From JBGNFV01 sp049645705 (GTDB lineage: Bacteria > Bacteroidota > Bacteroidia > Cytophagales > Cyclobacteriaceae): DNA of 64,000 nucleotides. The stretch covers positions 1-64,000 of the forward strand of contig JBARUK010000088.1 of the NCBI GenBank assembly GCA_049645705.1, written 5' to 3'. A program made the translations under genes and the position numbers. Positions 8,029 through 16,168 of the stretch are shown in pieces. How positions within the stretch are numbered: position 1 is the first letter of the stretch; each line of letters begins with the position of its first letter. The notes below the pieces were generated by a model, which saw only the letters and a program-made list of their open reading frames with translations, did not search any database and was not told the DNA's origin.

Positions 8029-8463
8029 TTAGTATTCGTCGTTTCCACGTTCCCGCATCTCGCGGCGGCGCATGGGCATGGTATCTATCAGATCGAATAT
8101 TTCCTGAAAGGGTTTCAGTTCATTAAGCCAGCTACGTTTTACTGTCCTGTCCTTCCCTACCAGAATGACGGCAAAGTCTGTCGCTGTAATATTATACTCA
8201 ACACGTAACTCCCTGGCTGGTATTGGCAACTTATGCCCGTTACCTGCTATGCTGCTGTCCGGAAAGACGTGAACGATGATGAGGTCACGATCTGCTAAGG
8301 CCTGTTCTGCCTTTTCCAGATCAGCCACCGCTTTGTGGTAGAGTTCATTTTCCTGACGAGGGGTGAACAGGTAGATCGTACGGTGATCGGAAAACTGCGC
8401 CATAGCCATACTGAAGCTGCCGGAGATAAGTAGAAAGATGAGTATGTAAAAGCTTTTTGCCAA
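8029..8463 (-). CDS. DUF4174-domain secreted protein
   Basis: After a Sec-type signal ending in AMAQ, the mature part (FSDHRTIYLFTP..., VHVFPDSS, DFAVILVGKDRTVKRSW, FDLIDTMPMRRREM) matches the DUF4174 family, a thioredoxin-like small periplasmic domain of unknown role. The reading frame has an ATG at 8526, inside the COX3-like gene. The TTG at 8463, three bases after that gene's stop, gives a compact signal peptide (LAKSFYILIFLLISGSFSMA) and is preferred. No CxxC pair is present, so thiol redox activity is unlikely. It is co-directional and almost contiguous with the upstream gene, so one transcript is likely. Confidence 0.75.
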   Translation of the reverse strand: MAKSFYILIFLLISGSFSMAMAQFSDHRTIYLFTPRQENELYHKAVADLEKAEQALADRDLIIVHVFPDSSIAGNGHKLPIPARELRVEYNITATDFAVILVGKDRTVKRSWLNELKPFQEIFDLIDTMPMRRREMRERGNDEY

Positions 8464-8465
8464 AC

Positions 8466-9098
8466 CTAGAAGGTGAACAGGAAGTAGAAGAACAGCACGA
8501 ACCACAGCAAATCCATAAAGTGCCACAGTATAGTGGCCATTCCCAGTTTTACACCCTCATACGGATTAGTCTGCAATATGAGTGCCTGCACAGGGTCTCT
8601 GCTCACACGTAGAAACCGCACGTACAGGTACGATACGTAAGTGATAGCCGCCAGCAGGTGCAGTACGTGCAGGCCGGAAAGTGCGTACAGGTAAGACACG
8701 CCCACCTCCTGCGACAGGTCTATATTCTGTACCATCAGCTGCTGCCAGCCTACAAACTGGCTTACGATGAAGCTGATACCGAACAGCAGCGTAAGTGCAA
8801 GCTGTCGGCGTACATCGCGCAGGCGGTCTTCCTTAAAGGCGGTAACTACCCCGCGTATGGCAAAGCTGGATATCAGCAACAGGAATGTACTTACCACAAA
8901 TGCCTTGGGAAACTCAAACACAAGGGTGGAACCCAGGCTTATATGAGTGTAGGTAAAGGCCACCAGGAGAAAGGCGAAAATGAGCGCGCTGCCTATGACG
9001 GCCAGCCATATCAGCATCTTGTGCGGATGCATGCGCTCTATACGCTCGAATGTAGATGGGGGAGCTGAAGATCTTTTGAGGTTTTTCCGGCTTTCCAT
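8466..9098 (-). CDS. Cytochrome c oxidase subunit III-like protein
   Basis: 210 residues with about five membrane helices. The family landmarks are present: the N-terminal MHPHKMLIWL entry helix, LYALSGLHVLHLLA in a late helix, and a closing WHFMDLLWFVLFFYF. These are typical of subunit III of heme-copper oxidases, which stabilises the catalytic core and the oxygen path. Subunits I and II are not in the window, so this is either a split locus or a paralogue encoded away from the main operon. The downstream DUF4174 gene is probably co-transcribed. Confidence 0.85.
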   Translation of the reverse strand: MESRKNLKRSSAPPSTFERIERMHPHKMLIWLAVIGSALIFAFLLVAFTYTHISLGSTLVFEFPKAFVVSTFLLLISSFAIRGVVTAFKEDRLRDVRRQLALTLLFGISFIVSQFVGWQQLMVQNIDLSQEVGVSYLYALSGLHVLHLLAAITYVSYLYVRFLRVSRDPVQALILQTNPYEGVKLGMATILWHFMDLLWFVLFFYFLFTF

Positions 9099-9253
9099 TG
9101 AATGATGTTGTTGTACTAAGGAAACATAAACCGGCGCTGAGGGTTCTTGAATTCTGAAAAATATACTGGCAAAACAATTATTTCCCTGCTGCTCTTTGCG
9201 ATAGTATAGGCCGGAGAGCTGGTTTTGTTATTTTTGTATCTCAATACCAAAAT

Positions 9254-12200
9254 GTGAATACCTCAGACTTTCTAACGCTCTATACTGAAGATGGGCACAT
9301 AAGAACTCTTACCGAGAAGCTTAAGTCGAAAAATGCCACCCTGGCCCTTAAGGGTATCAGTGGCTCTATGGATGCTACTATCTGTGCTGCCGTAAGCCGG
9401 CTCAATGGCGGATTTCATGTGTACGTAACGCACGATAAGGAAGAGGCGGCCTACTTTCATAACGATATGCACGCGCTGACGGGCCAGGAGGTACACCTGT
9501 TTCCTACCTCCTACAAGCGCCCCTACCAGTTTGAAGAAACAGAGAACGCCAATATACTCATGCGGGCAGAGATACTGAACCAGGTAAACTCTAACCGAGA
9601 AGGTACTATGCTTATAGTGACTTACCCTGAGGCACTCACAGAGAAAGTAATAAACAAACGCTCGCTGAAGGACAATACCTTTATTGCCAAAAAGGGCGAG
9701 CAGATAGACATAGAGTTTCTGGCAGAGCTGCTGTCTACCTACGGGTTTGAGCCGACTGACTTTGTGTATGAGGCCGGGCAATATGCCGTGCGGGGCGGTA
9801 TTATAGACGTGTACTCGTTTGCTTACGAGCTACCGTACCGCATAGAGCTGTTTGGTGATGAAATAGACAGTATCCGTACCTTCGATCCGGTAAGCCAGTT
9901 GTCCGTAGACCCTATCGAGAAGATCAGCATCATCCCTAATGTGCAGACTCACCTGCTGAAGGAGGTAAGGCAGAGCTTCCTGGAATTCCTTCCTGATAAT
10001 ACCACCTTCTGGCTGAAAGACTACCGCCAGATGACGGACATAGTGGACAAGTATTTTGAAAAGGCCTCACAGAGCTTTGATGATATAGTCAAAAGCAGTG
10101 GGGAGACCACGGTGATCTCCGACCCGGGTGAGCTGTTCGAAACCAGCTCTTCGCTGGACGGGCAACTGCAGAAATTTAACCGGGTGGAGTTTGGCAACCG
10201 CTTCTACCTGAAAGGTGATGAGTTTCAGTTCGACAGTGAACCGCAGCCTAGCTTTAATAAGAACTTTGACCTGCTGACGGAAAACCTGACCAAGCACCAG
10301 GAGCAGGGCTTCAGCAACATCATAGCGGCGGAATCGCAGAAGCAGATCGAGCGGCTGAGGCAGATATTCGAAGAGCTGGATCCTTTCCTCAAGTTTCAGC
10401 CGCTGAATGTGGGCCTGCGCGAAGGGTTTGTAGATAAGCAGAAGGACATAGTCTGCTACACAGACCACCAACTGTTCGACAGGTACCACCGCTACAAGAC
10501 GCGCGAGCTTACCAGTAAGAGCAAAGCGCTGACCCTGAAAGAACTCCGCACCCTGGCCCCGGGCGACTACGTGACGCACATAGACCACGGCGTGGGTCGC
10601 TTTGCAGGTATGGAAGTAAAGGAGGCAAACGGCAAGCGGCAGGAGGCTATCCGGCTGGTATACCGTGACGACGACTTGCTCTATGTAAGTATCCACTCCC
10701 TGCACAAGATCAGCAAATACACCGGCAAGGAAGGTGTACCCCCCCAACCGAGCAAACTGGGCTCGCCGGAGTGGGAGAATAAGAAGAAGCGGGTCAAAAA
10801 GAAGGTGCAGGACATAGCGCACGACCTGATAGAGTTGTACGCGAAGCGAAAGGCCGCACCAGGCTATGCTTTCCCGGACGATTCGTTTCTGCAGGCTGAG
10901 CTGGAATCATCCTTCATTTACGAAGACACGCCCGACCAGGCGCGTGCTACCGAGGAGGTAAAGCAGGACATGATGATCCAGAGCCCTATGGACCGGCTGG
11001 TATGCGGTGACGTGGGCTTCGGTAAGACAGAGGTGGCCATGCGCGCGGCTTTCAAGGCAGTGGCAGACGGTAAGCAGGTGGCCGTGCTGGTGCCTACTAC
11101 CATACTCGCCTTTCAGCACTGGCGCACCTTCAAAGAGCGGATGGCCGACTTCCCCGTGAAGATCGACTACATAAACCGCTTCCGCACCACTAAAGAGATA
11201 AAAGAAACGCTGAAGGGCTTGGCCGACGGCACCATAAACATAGTGATAGGCACGCACCGCCTGGTGAATAAGGACGTGAAGTTCAAAGACCTGGGGCTGC
11301 TGGTAATAGACGAAGAGCAGAAATTTGGTGTAAAGGTAAAAGACAGGCTGAAGGAAATGCGCGTAAACGTAGATGTACTGACCCTGACGGCCACCCCTAT
11401 CCCCCGCACGCTGCACTTTAGCCTCATGGGCGCCCGTGACCTGAGCGTGATACAGACGGCACCGCCCAACCGGCAGCCGGTGACTACGGAGCTGCACGAG
11501 TTTCACGAAGAGATCCTGCGTGACGCTATCAGCTACGAGCTAAGGAGGGGCGGCCAGTGCTTCTTTGTACATAATCGCATCAGTGACATTGAGAATGTGG
11601 CCAACATTATCCTGCGGCTGGTGCCGGATGCCCGGGTGGCGGTAGCCCACGGACAGATGGACGGTAAGAAGCTGGAAAAGATCATGCTGGGGTTCATAGA
11701 AGGTGAGCATGACGTGCTCGTATCTACCAATATTATCGAGTCCGGACTGGACATTCCTAATGCGAACACCATCATAATCAACCGGGCGCATATGTTTGGC
11801 CTGAGTGACCTGCACCAGATGCGCGGCCGGGTGGGCCGGTCTAACCGCAAGGCATTCTGCTACCTGCTTACGCCGCCTACCTCTGCCCTTTCGTCTGACG
11901 CGCGCAAGCGCCTGAGCACCCTGGAGGAATTCTCTGACCTGGGCGATGGCTTTAAGGTAGCCATGCGCGACCTGGATATCCGCGGAGCGGGTAACCTGCT
12001 GGGGGCGGAGCAGAGCGGATTTATCACAGATCTGGGATTCGATATGTATCACAAGATACTGGACGACGCCATAAGGGAGCTGAAGGAAACGAAATTTGCC
12101 GCCCTGTTTGAAAAGGAACTCAGCGAAGCCACCAAAATACTGGTGCAGGACTGCACTATCGAGACTGACCTGGAGCTGCTCATTCCTGAAGATTATGTGA

Positions 12201-12616
12201 GCAACATAACAGAACGACTGAGCCTCTACAGCCAGCTGGATAATATAAAGACGGAAGAGAAACTGTCTGAATTCCACAACAGTATAAAGGACCGCTTCGG
12301 ACCGCTGCCGGATCCGGTAGAAGACCTGATCAAGACGGTAAGGCTCAGATGGGTAGCGGAGAAGCTGGGCTTCGAGAAACTGACGATCAAGAACGGAACG
12401 CTGCGGGCCTACTTTGTTCCCTCTGACCGTGAGGACTACTACAAGTCTGAGACCTTTGGCCGCATATTACAGTTTGTAAAAACGCACAGCCGCCGCTGCC
12501 GCATGAAGGAAATAAAGCAGCGCCTTATGCTGGTGATGGAAGATGTGGAAAGCATAGAGCAGGGGCGCTCCATACTGAAGAGCATGCTGCCCGAAGAGGA
12601 GAAGGTAAAAGCATAG
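9254..12616 (+). CDS. mfd: Transcription-repair coupling factor Mfd
   Basis: Mfd removes RNA polymerase stalled at DNA lesions and recruits UvrA for excision repair. The 1120-residue product has the expected order: a UvrB-like N-terminal half, the polymerase-interacting domain (around residues 430-500, with GDYVTHIDHGVGRFAGMEV), then a RecG-like translocase with Walker A GDVGFGKT (585-592), the DEEQ box (686-689), TATPIPRTL and the motif VI region QMRGRVGRS, and a C-terminal TRCF domain. The start is GTG at 9254, because the ATG at 9252 is in another frame and closes at once. TATTTTTG at 9229-9236 fits the -7 element, but no partner -33 TTG is seen at the right distance. Confidence 0.97.
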   Translation: MNTSDFLTLYTEDGHIRTLTEKLKSKNATLALKGISGSMDATICAAVSRLNGGFHVYVTHDKEEAAYFHNDMHALTGQEVHLFPTSYKRPYQFEETENANILMRAEILNQVNSNREGTMLIVTYPEALTEKVINKRSLKDNTFIAKKGEQIDIEFLAELLSTYGFEPTDFVYEAGQYAVRGGIIDVYSFAYELPYRIELFGDEIDSIRTFDPVSQLSVDPIEKISIIPNVQTHLLKEVRQSFLEFLPDNTTFWLKDYRQMTDIVDKYFEKASQSFDDIVKSSGETTVISDPGELFETSSSLDGQLQKFNRVEFGNRFYLKGDEFQFDSEPQPSFNKNFDLLTENLTKHQEQGFSNIIAAESQKQIERLRQIFEELDPFLKFQPLNVGLREGFVDKQKDIVCYTDHQLFDRYHRYKTRELTSKSKALTLKELRTLAPGDYVTHIDHGVGRFAGMEVKEANGKRQEAIRLVYRDDDLLYVSIHSLHKISKYTGKEGVPPQPSKLGSPEWENKKKRVKKKVQDIAHDLIELYAKRKAAPGYAFPDDSFLQAELESSFIYEDTPDQARATEEVKQDMMIQSPMDRLVCGDVGFGKTEVAMRAAFKAVADGKQVAVLVPTTILAFQHWRTFKERMADFPVKIDYINRFRTTKEIKETLKGLADGTINIVIGTHRLVNKDVKFKDLGLLVIDEEQKFGVKVKDRLKEMRVNVDVLTLTATPIPRTLHFSLMGARDLSVIQTAPPNRQPVTTELHEFHEEILRDAISYELRRGGQCFFVHNRISDIENVANIILRLVPDARVAVAHGQMDGKKLEKIMLGFIEGEHDVLVSTNIIESGLDIPNANTIIINRAHMFGLSDLHQMRGRVGRSNRKAFCYLLTPPTSALSSDARKRLSTLEEFSDLGDGFKVAMRDLDIRGAGNLLGAEQSGFITDLGFDMYHKILDDAIRELKETKFAALFEKELSEATKILVQDCTIETDLELLIPEDYVSNITERLSLYSQLDNIKTEEKLSEFHNSIKDRFGPLPDPVEDLIKTVRLRWVAEKLGFEKLTIKNGTLRAYFVPSDREDYYKSETFGRILQFVKTHSRRCRMKEIKQRLMLVMEDVESIEQGRSILKSMLPEEEKVKA

Positions 12617-12625
12617 TGAATACGT

Positions 12626-12670
12626 ATAACAAGAAAGGCCACTCCTACCCGGAGTGGCCTTTCTTGTTAT
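12626..12670 (+). terminator. Strong terminator of mfd
   Basis: Perfect 20-base arms (12626-12645 and 12651-12670) with a five-base loop, beginning ten bases after the stop. The left arm is rich in A and the right arm carries short T runs, so it may work in both directions between mfd and the convergent peptide cluster. Confidence 0.85.
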
Positions 12671-12786
12671 CAGATAACGCTTTGCATTCTGACCCTTTAC
12701 AAGTACTATTGAGGCAGCTTTTTCAGCAATCCTGCTGTCATTTTTCTCCCTCTATATGTAAAAGGTATCAGTCGATATTGACTATT

Positions 12787-12942
12787 CTAGCAAGAACGAG
12801 TCATTAGAAGCTTCGGTTTTAATGCATACACTTCCATGTCACGTACATCAGCGTTCCCGAGGGCTATCTGACCTCCATGTATATGGTTGGTAACAAAGCT
12901 ATCCAGCTTAAATTCTTTGAGAGTAAGTTTTTGCTTTTTCAT
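12787..12942 (-). CDS. Natural-product precursor peptide A (SFVT...GG leader)
   Basis: 51 residues from ATG 12942, last of five related small genes. The leader is MKKQKLTLKEFKLDSFVTNH followed by IHGG. Its basic start, KL-L pattern, (L/V)(D/E)SFVT motif and double glycine match the leader type of Bacteroidota lanthipeptide-like and other modified peptide precursors. The tail after GG (27 residues) is unlike the others, with a single Cys at the very end. It is separated from its neighbour by 222 bases. Its upstream sequence (TTGTCAAAATTTTATATTTT) resembles that of peptide E, so it may have its own promoter. A longer frame opening at 12990 lacks leader character. Confidence 0.78.
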   Translation of the reverse strand: MKKQKLTLKEFKLDSFVTNHIHGGQIALGNADVRDMEVYALKPKLLMTRSC

Positions 12943-13164
12943 AGGGATAAATTTTAATATGTAGTAAAATATAAAATTTTGACAATACACAAGCCTGACA
13001 TCTAATAGAGTACTGCTTTAGTGCGATGAAAGCACCGAATAGAACAGCGGTTCAGGCTCACTCACTACCTATTATTCCTAATAGCATTACAGCGAAGCAT
13101 TAGACTGCAATTCCTGTAGAGTATCATTAATCTACGTCATTGTTCTGTCGGTCTATAGTTCGCC

Positions 13165-13326
13165 TCAGGGAGCAGAAGGGCAGTTGTGAGAAGGGACGGT
13201 AGATTCGCAAAACTTGCTGGGAATCTCATCCATACTTACCATATACAAGCCGCCTTTAATATCTTCAGTTACGAAGCTTTCTACGGCAAATTCTCGTAGA
13301 GATAATTTCTTTTTCCTGAGAGTCAT
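13165..13326 (-). CDS. Natural-product precursor peptide B (SFVT...GG leader)
   Basis: 53 residues from ATG 13326. The leader has RKKKLSLREFAVESFVT then EDIKGG, and the tail is about 27 residues with two cysteines and several Ser/Thr/Pro (KFCESTVPSHNCPSAP). The leader is clearly homologous to peptides A, D and E. Cys and Ser/Thr in the tail would permit thioether rings, but no modification can be proved from sequence. The gene is 18 bases downstream of peptide C on the same strand, so it is probably co-transcribed. Confidence 0.85.
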   Translation of the reverse strand: MTLRKKKLSLREFAVESFVTEDIKGGLYMVSMDEIPSKFCESTVPSHNCPSAP

Positions 13327-13344
13327 AATAATTATTAGCTAATA

Positions 13345-13536
13345 TCAGGCTGAAACAGGTTCCTGCGCCACTTCACAATCGCGATAGTCGGTACAGGGCA
13401 CATGCTCGCTGGTACAGTCTATCTCTGTTTGTTCCGTTTTCACATCAGCTATACGCAGTCCGGCTCTGATAGCTGCCGGATCCGGCACGACAAAGCTTTT
13501 TACTGCCAGGTCACTTAGTTTGAGTTTATCTTTCAT
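13345..13536 (-). CDS. Natural-product precursor peptide C (divergent leader)
   Basis: 63 residues from ATG 13536. The leader MKDKLKLSDLAVKSFVVPDP keeps the KLKLSxLxVxSFV pattern, but the double glycine is absent and the sequence continues AAIRAGLRIADV. The tail carries three cysteines (IDCTSEHVPCTDYRDCEV), the most in the cluster. Either the cleavage site differs (for example near AGL) or this copy is processed by another protease. It lies 27 bases after peptide D. Confidence 0.75.
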   Translation of the reverse strand: MKDKLKLSDLAVKSFVVPDPAAIRAGLRIADVKTEQTEIDCTSEHVPCTDYRDCEVAQEPVSA

Positions 13537-13563
13537 TGGTGTATAGTTTTAATAGCCCGGATA

Positions 13564-13713
13564 TCAGCCACCGGGACAGGTATAAGATCTCTCTCCCTGC
13601 TCGCAGTTTATGCTCGGGTATAGTTCTTCCTGGTTAGAGCTGAAGCCACCACGGATACTTTTGGTGATAAAGCTTTCAACTTTAAATGAATTAAGATTCA
13701 GTTTTCTTTTCAT
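13564..13713 (-). CDS. Natural-product precursor peptide D (SFIT...GG leader)
   Basis: 49 residues from ATG 13713. The leader MKRKLNLNSFKVESFITKSI ends in RGG. The tail is FSSNQEELYPSINC, then EQGERSYTCPGG. The last eight residues closely match the tail of peptide E (ASYTCPIG), and both have a Cys ten residues further upstream, so D and E probably make related products. It is 42 bases downstream of E. Confidence 0.85.
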   Translation of the reverse strand: MKRKLNLNSFKVESFITKSIRGGFSSNQEELYPSINCEQGERSYTCPGG

Positions 13714-13755
13714 AATCGTATAATAGTTAAGGGTGGATAACCCGCATAGGCGTAA

Positions 13756-13932
13756 TTATCCTATCGGGCAGGTATAAGATGCTTCAGTAGGGTCACAGTC
13801 GCTGCTGGGAGGGGTCGTATCATCTATAGCAGCATCTCTGAGCTGTTCAAATCTTTTCATACCGCCTCTTATCTGGCTGGTTACGAAACTGTCCAGTCTT
13901 AGCTCGTCGAGTTGCAGTTTTTGCTTTTTCAT
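13756..13932 (-). CDS. Natural-product precursor peptide E (SFVT...GG leader)
   Basis: 58 residues from ATG 13932, first of the five. The leader MKKQKLQLDELRLDSFVTSQ continues IRGG, nearly identical in design to peptide A. The tail contains TTPPSSDCDPTEASYTCPIG, with two cysteines and many Ser/Thr. An upstream in-frame ATG at 13980 gives a non-homologous extension and is rejected. The 60 bases between the M28 peptidase stop and this start hold TTGGTCAAAGTTTTGTATAT, similar to the sequence upstream of peptide A, so transcription may start here or read through from the peptidase. Confidence 0.85.
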   Translation of the reverse strand: MKKQKLQLDELRLDSFVTSQIRGGMKRFEQLRDAAIDDTTPPSSDCDPTEASYTCPIG

Positions 13933-13991
13933 AATAGTCATTTGTTTTAGTATACCAGGAATATACAAAACTTTGACCAATCATAAAGAAA

Positions 13992-14939
13992 CTACTCCAA
14001 ACGCTTCTTAGCCAACTGCTGGTCTAGTGCAATTACACTACGCCAGATCAGGCCAGCTGCTTCTTTGAAAAAAGGTATGGGTACGCGGTCGTAGGTATCG
14101 GTAGGTTTATGGTAATGGGGGTGGTCCTCTACTCCGAAGTATATAAACGGAATACCTGCTTCATGGAACGGCCCATGGTCTGAGGACCGCGTCCAGTCTT
14201 GTAATCCGTCGCGTCCGTCGTGGCCGAATTTCAGCTTTACATCAGACTGCCGGGCTACTTCCAGCAGGTAGGGCTTTAAGAAGGTATGATAGCGCGTACC
14301 GGACGCATACAGTTCGCCTTTGTCGCTCTGGCTTACCATGTCCATGTTCACATTCAGTACTATGCGCGACGGGTCTACCTCCAGGCTATTGATAAAGTAC
14401 CGTGACCCCTGCAGCCGTGCTTCTTCAGCATCGAAGGCGGCAAAAATCATGGTATGCTCTGGCTTGGTGGAAGCAAAATAGCGGGCTAAGGATAGCATAA
14501 CCGCCACGCCGGAGGCATTGTCGTCCGCCCCGTTATATACTTCACCATCTACAGTGCCTACGTGGTCGTAGTGTGCGGAGATGACAATGACCGAGTCAGA
14601 ATAGCCCTGTATTAATCCCAGCAGGTTGACTCCCCTGGTAGTGTCCTGTACCTCTTCCTGTCCGCGGTGCCTCCGTGGCAGGGCAGTAAACTTCTGCCGG
14701 TAGCCGGCGGAGTAGGCAGTAAGGCCGATATCCTCATACCGGCTGATGATGTAGGCAGCCGCCATGCGGCTGCCTTCCGAACCGGTTAGACGCCCGCCCA
14801 GACTATCCGAACTCAGGATCCGCAGATCTTTCAGCAGCATGGTAGTATCGGGGCCGACCATTGCAGCCTCATCCCTTTGCTGACTACAGGCAGGACCGGC
14901 CATCAGGAGGACAAATGCGAAAACGATGAGCTTTTTCAT
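13992..14939 (-). CDS. M28-family zinc aminopeptidase, lipoprotein
   Basis: 315 residues with a lipoprotein-like signal ending at Cys18 (GPAC). All M28 zinc-site features are visible: SAHYDHVG (His123, Asp125), NGADDNASG (Asp139/140), the catalytic DAEEAR (Glu172/173), NMDMVS (Asp200) and a late HPHYHKPTD (His275/277). These enzymes release N-terminal residues from peptides using two zinc ions. The signal places it in the periplasm or outer membrane. It lies directly upstream of the peptide precursors on the same strand. A role in trimming the exported peptides is conceivable but unsupported, since such peptidases are common in this phylum. Confidence 0.88.
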   Translation of the reverse strand: MKKLIVFAFVLLMAGPACSQQRDEAAMVGPDTTMLLKDLRILSSDSLGGRLTGSEGSRMAAAYIISRYEDIGLTAYSAGYRQKFTALPRRHRGQEEVQDTTRGVNLLGLIQGYSDSVIVISAHYDHVGTVDGEVYNGADDNASGVAVMLSLARYFASTKPEHTMIFAAFDAEEARLQGSRYFINSLEVDPSRIVLNVNMDMVSQSDKGELYASGTRYHTFLKPYLLEVARQSDVKLKFGHDGRDGLQDWTRSSDHGPFHEAGIPFIYFGVEDHPHYHKPTDTYDRVPIPFFKEAAGLIWRSVIALDQQLAKKRLE

Positions 14940-15025
14940 GCGATTACCGGGCGAATCTTTATTTTTGAGTAAAAATAGCAGGAATTAGAACAATATATGC
15001 CCTGCCTTACGTTGCTTTTTTGCTT

Positions 15026-16168
15026 ATGTCCACAAATTCTTTTCGGAAAATACTCGTAGCTACTTTATTTATAGCCCTTTCGGCTACTGCTGCCTTTGCG
15101 CAGGAATTGTCCGTGTCACCCGCGGGAGCCGTCCTGCTGGACTATTCACAGGACCTGCCGGAATCTCTCAGAAATAAACGTACTGTGGTGTTCGTGTCTG
15201 CAGAAGGAGAACCGGCAGATGATAGTAAGCTGGTCGGATGGAAGGAGCTGGCCGATTTTGCGCATACCTATTTTCGCGATGCGGGCATAGATGCCGTAGC
15301 CTACTTCTCTATGGACGAGGTATTTTCAGGTAAGGACCCGGAGCGCATGTTTGCCGAAAGGCTAAGCACCCGCGGCGTGGAGAATCTGGTGATCCTGCGC
15401 CGTATGACGTATGAGAATAAGCTCCAGTACGTACTGGTGGTGACGCCGTTTGCCGGTGAGGGTAACTACATGGAGAATGGGCAGAAGGCCTATATCGCTT
15501 CCAGCCCCAACCTGGAGCCTATGCTGAAGCAATTGGTGAATACGATAAAGAACAGCTCTTCTGAGCTGGCGAACTACCTTATACTGGACCGCCCGGAGTT
15601 TTACGGAGCCAGTGGCATTATCACCGGCGAGAAGTTTCTGCGTTTCAATCCCGACCTGAAGCTGGACAAGCTGGCCGTACCGGAGTTTGTATCGGTAGAT
15701 ATGCCGGAGTTTGTGCCGGACAATGAGGAAAATCAAAAGGTGATACGCGCCCTGGAAAAGCTAAATGAGCAGGCGGGCCGGGAGAATGAGTCACTGAAAG
15801 CCAATATGTCTGCCTACCCCTTTGAGTACAAGGTAGGCGACTACTCTAAGATAGAAGACCGCCAAATACGCCTGGACGGATACCAGTTCGTTTTGAAAAG
15901 GCTGAAGGGGCCTGCTCACACACTTCGCGAAATGCTGGGCTATGATGCAGAAGGTGACACCTACACTACCACTGTGTGGCGTAACGGCGAGAAAACTGAG
16001 CAGGAAATACCGGCCAACCAGCAGGTATACAAATACTACATCAAACACATCTTTACCGGAGATGTATACCTGGGTACGGAGTGGGATGCAGCTGCCTCAT
16101 GGGAGCAGGCGCTTAATAACCATTTTAATAATATGAAGTATGCCCTGAAAACAGGGACCAATCCTTAA
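15026..16168 (+). CDS. Secreted hypothetical protein
   Basis: 380 residues from ATG 15026 (a TTG two codons earlier is less likely). A clear Sec signal ends near AFAQ. The mature protein has a mixed alpha/beta N-terminal part (RTVVFVSAEGE, NLVILRRM, QYVLVVTPF) that resembles a small nucleotide-like fold, and a C-terminal part rich in Tyr and charged residues (DYSKIEDRQIRLDGYQFVLK, YKYYIKHIFTGDVYLG). There are no lipobox, membrane helices or catalytic motifs that I recognise. The stop overlaps by four bases with the convergent outer-membrane gene. Confidence 0.8.
   Translation: MSTNSFRKILVATLFIALSATAAFAQELSVSPAGAVLLDYSQDLPESLRNKRTVVFVSAEGEPADDSKLVGWKELADFAHTYFRDAGIDAVAYFSMDEVFSGKDPERMFAERLSTRGVENLVILRRMTYENKLQYVLVVTPFAGEGNYMENGQKAYIASSPNLEPMLKQLVNTIKNSSSELANYLILDRPEFYGASGIITGEKFLRFNPDLKLDKLAVPEFVSVDMPEFVPDNEENQKVIRALEKLNEQAGRENESLKANMSAYPFEYKVGDYSKIEDRQIRLDGYQFVLKRLKGPAHTLREMLGYDAEGDTYTTTVWRNGEKTEQEIPANQQVYKYYIKHIFTGDVYLGTEWDAAASWEQALNNHFNNMKYALKTGTNP

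Noticed and set aside
10067..12277. Several 200-250 residue minus-strand frames opposite mfd
   Set aside because: They mirror strongly biased Mfd codons and lack domains or starts; Mfd is complete on the plus strand.
12961..13164. Sixth precursor gene in the gap between peptides A and B
   Set aside because: All three minus frames were read; none has a KL-rich SFVT leader or GG.
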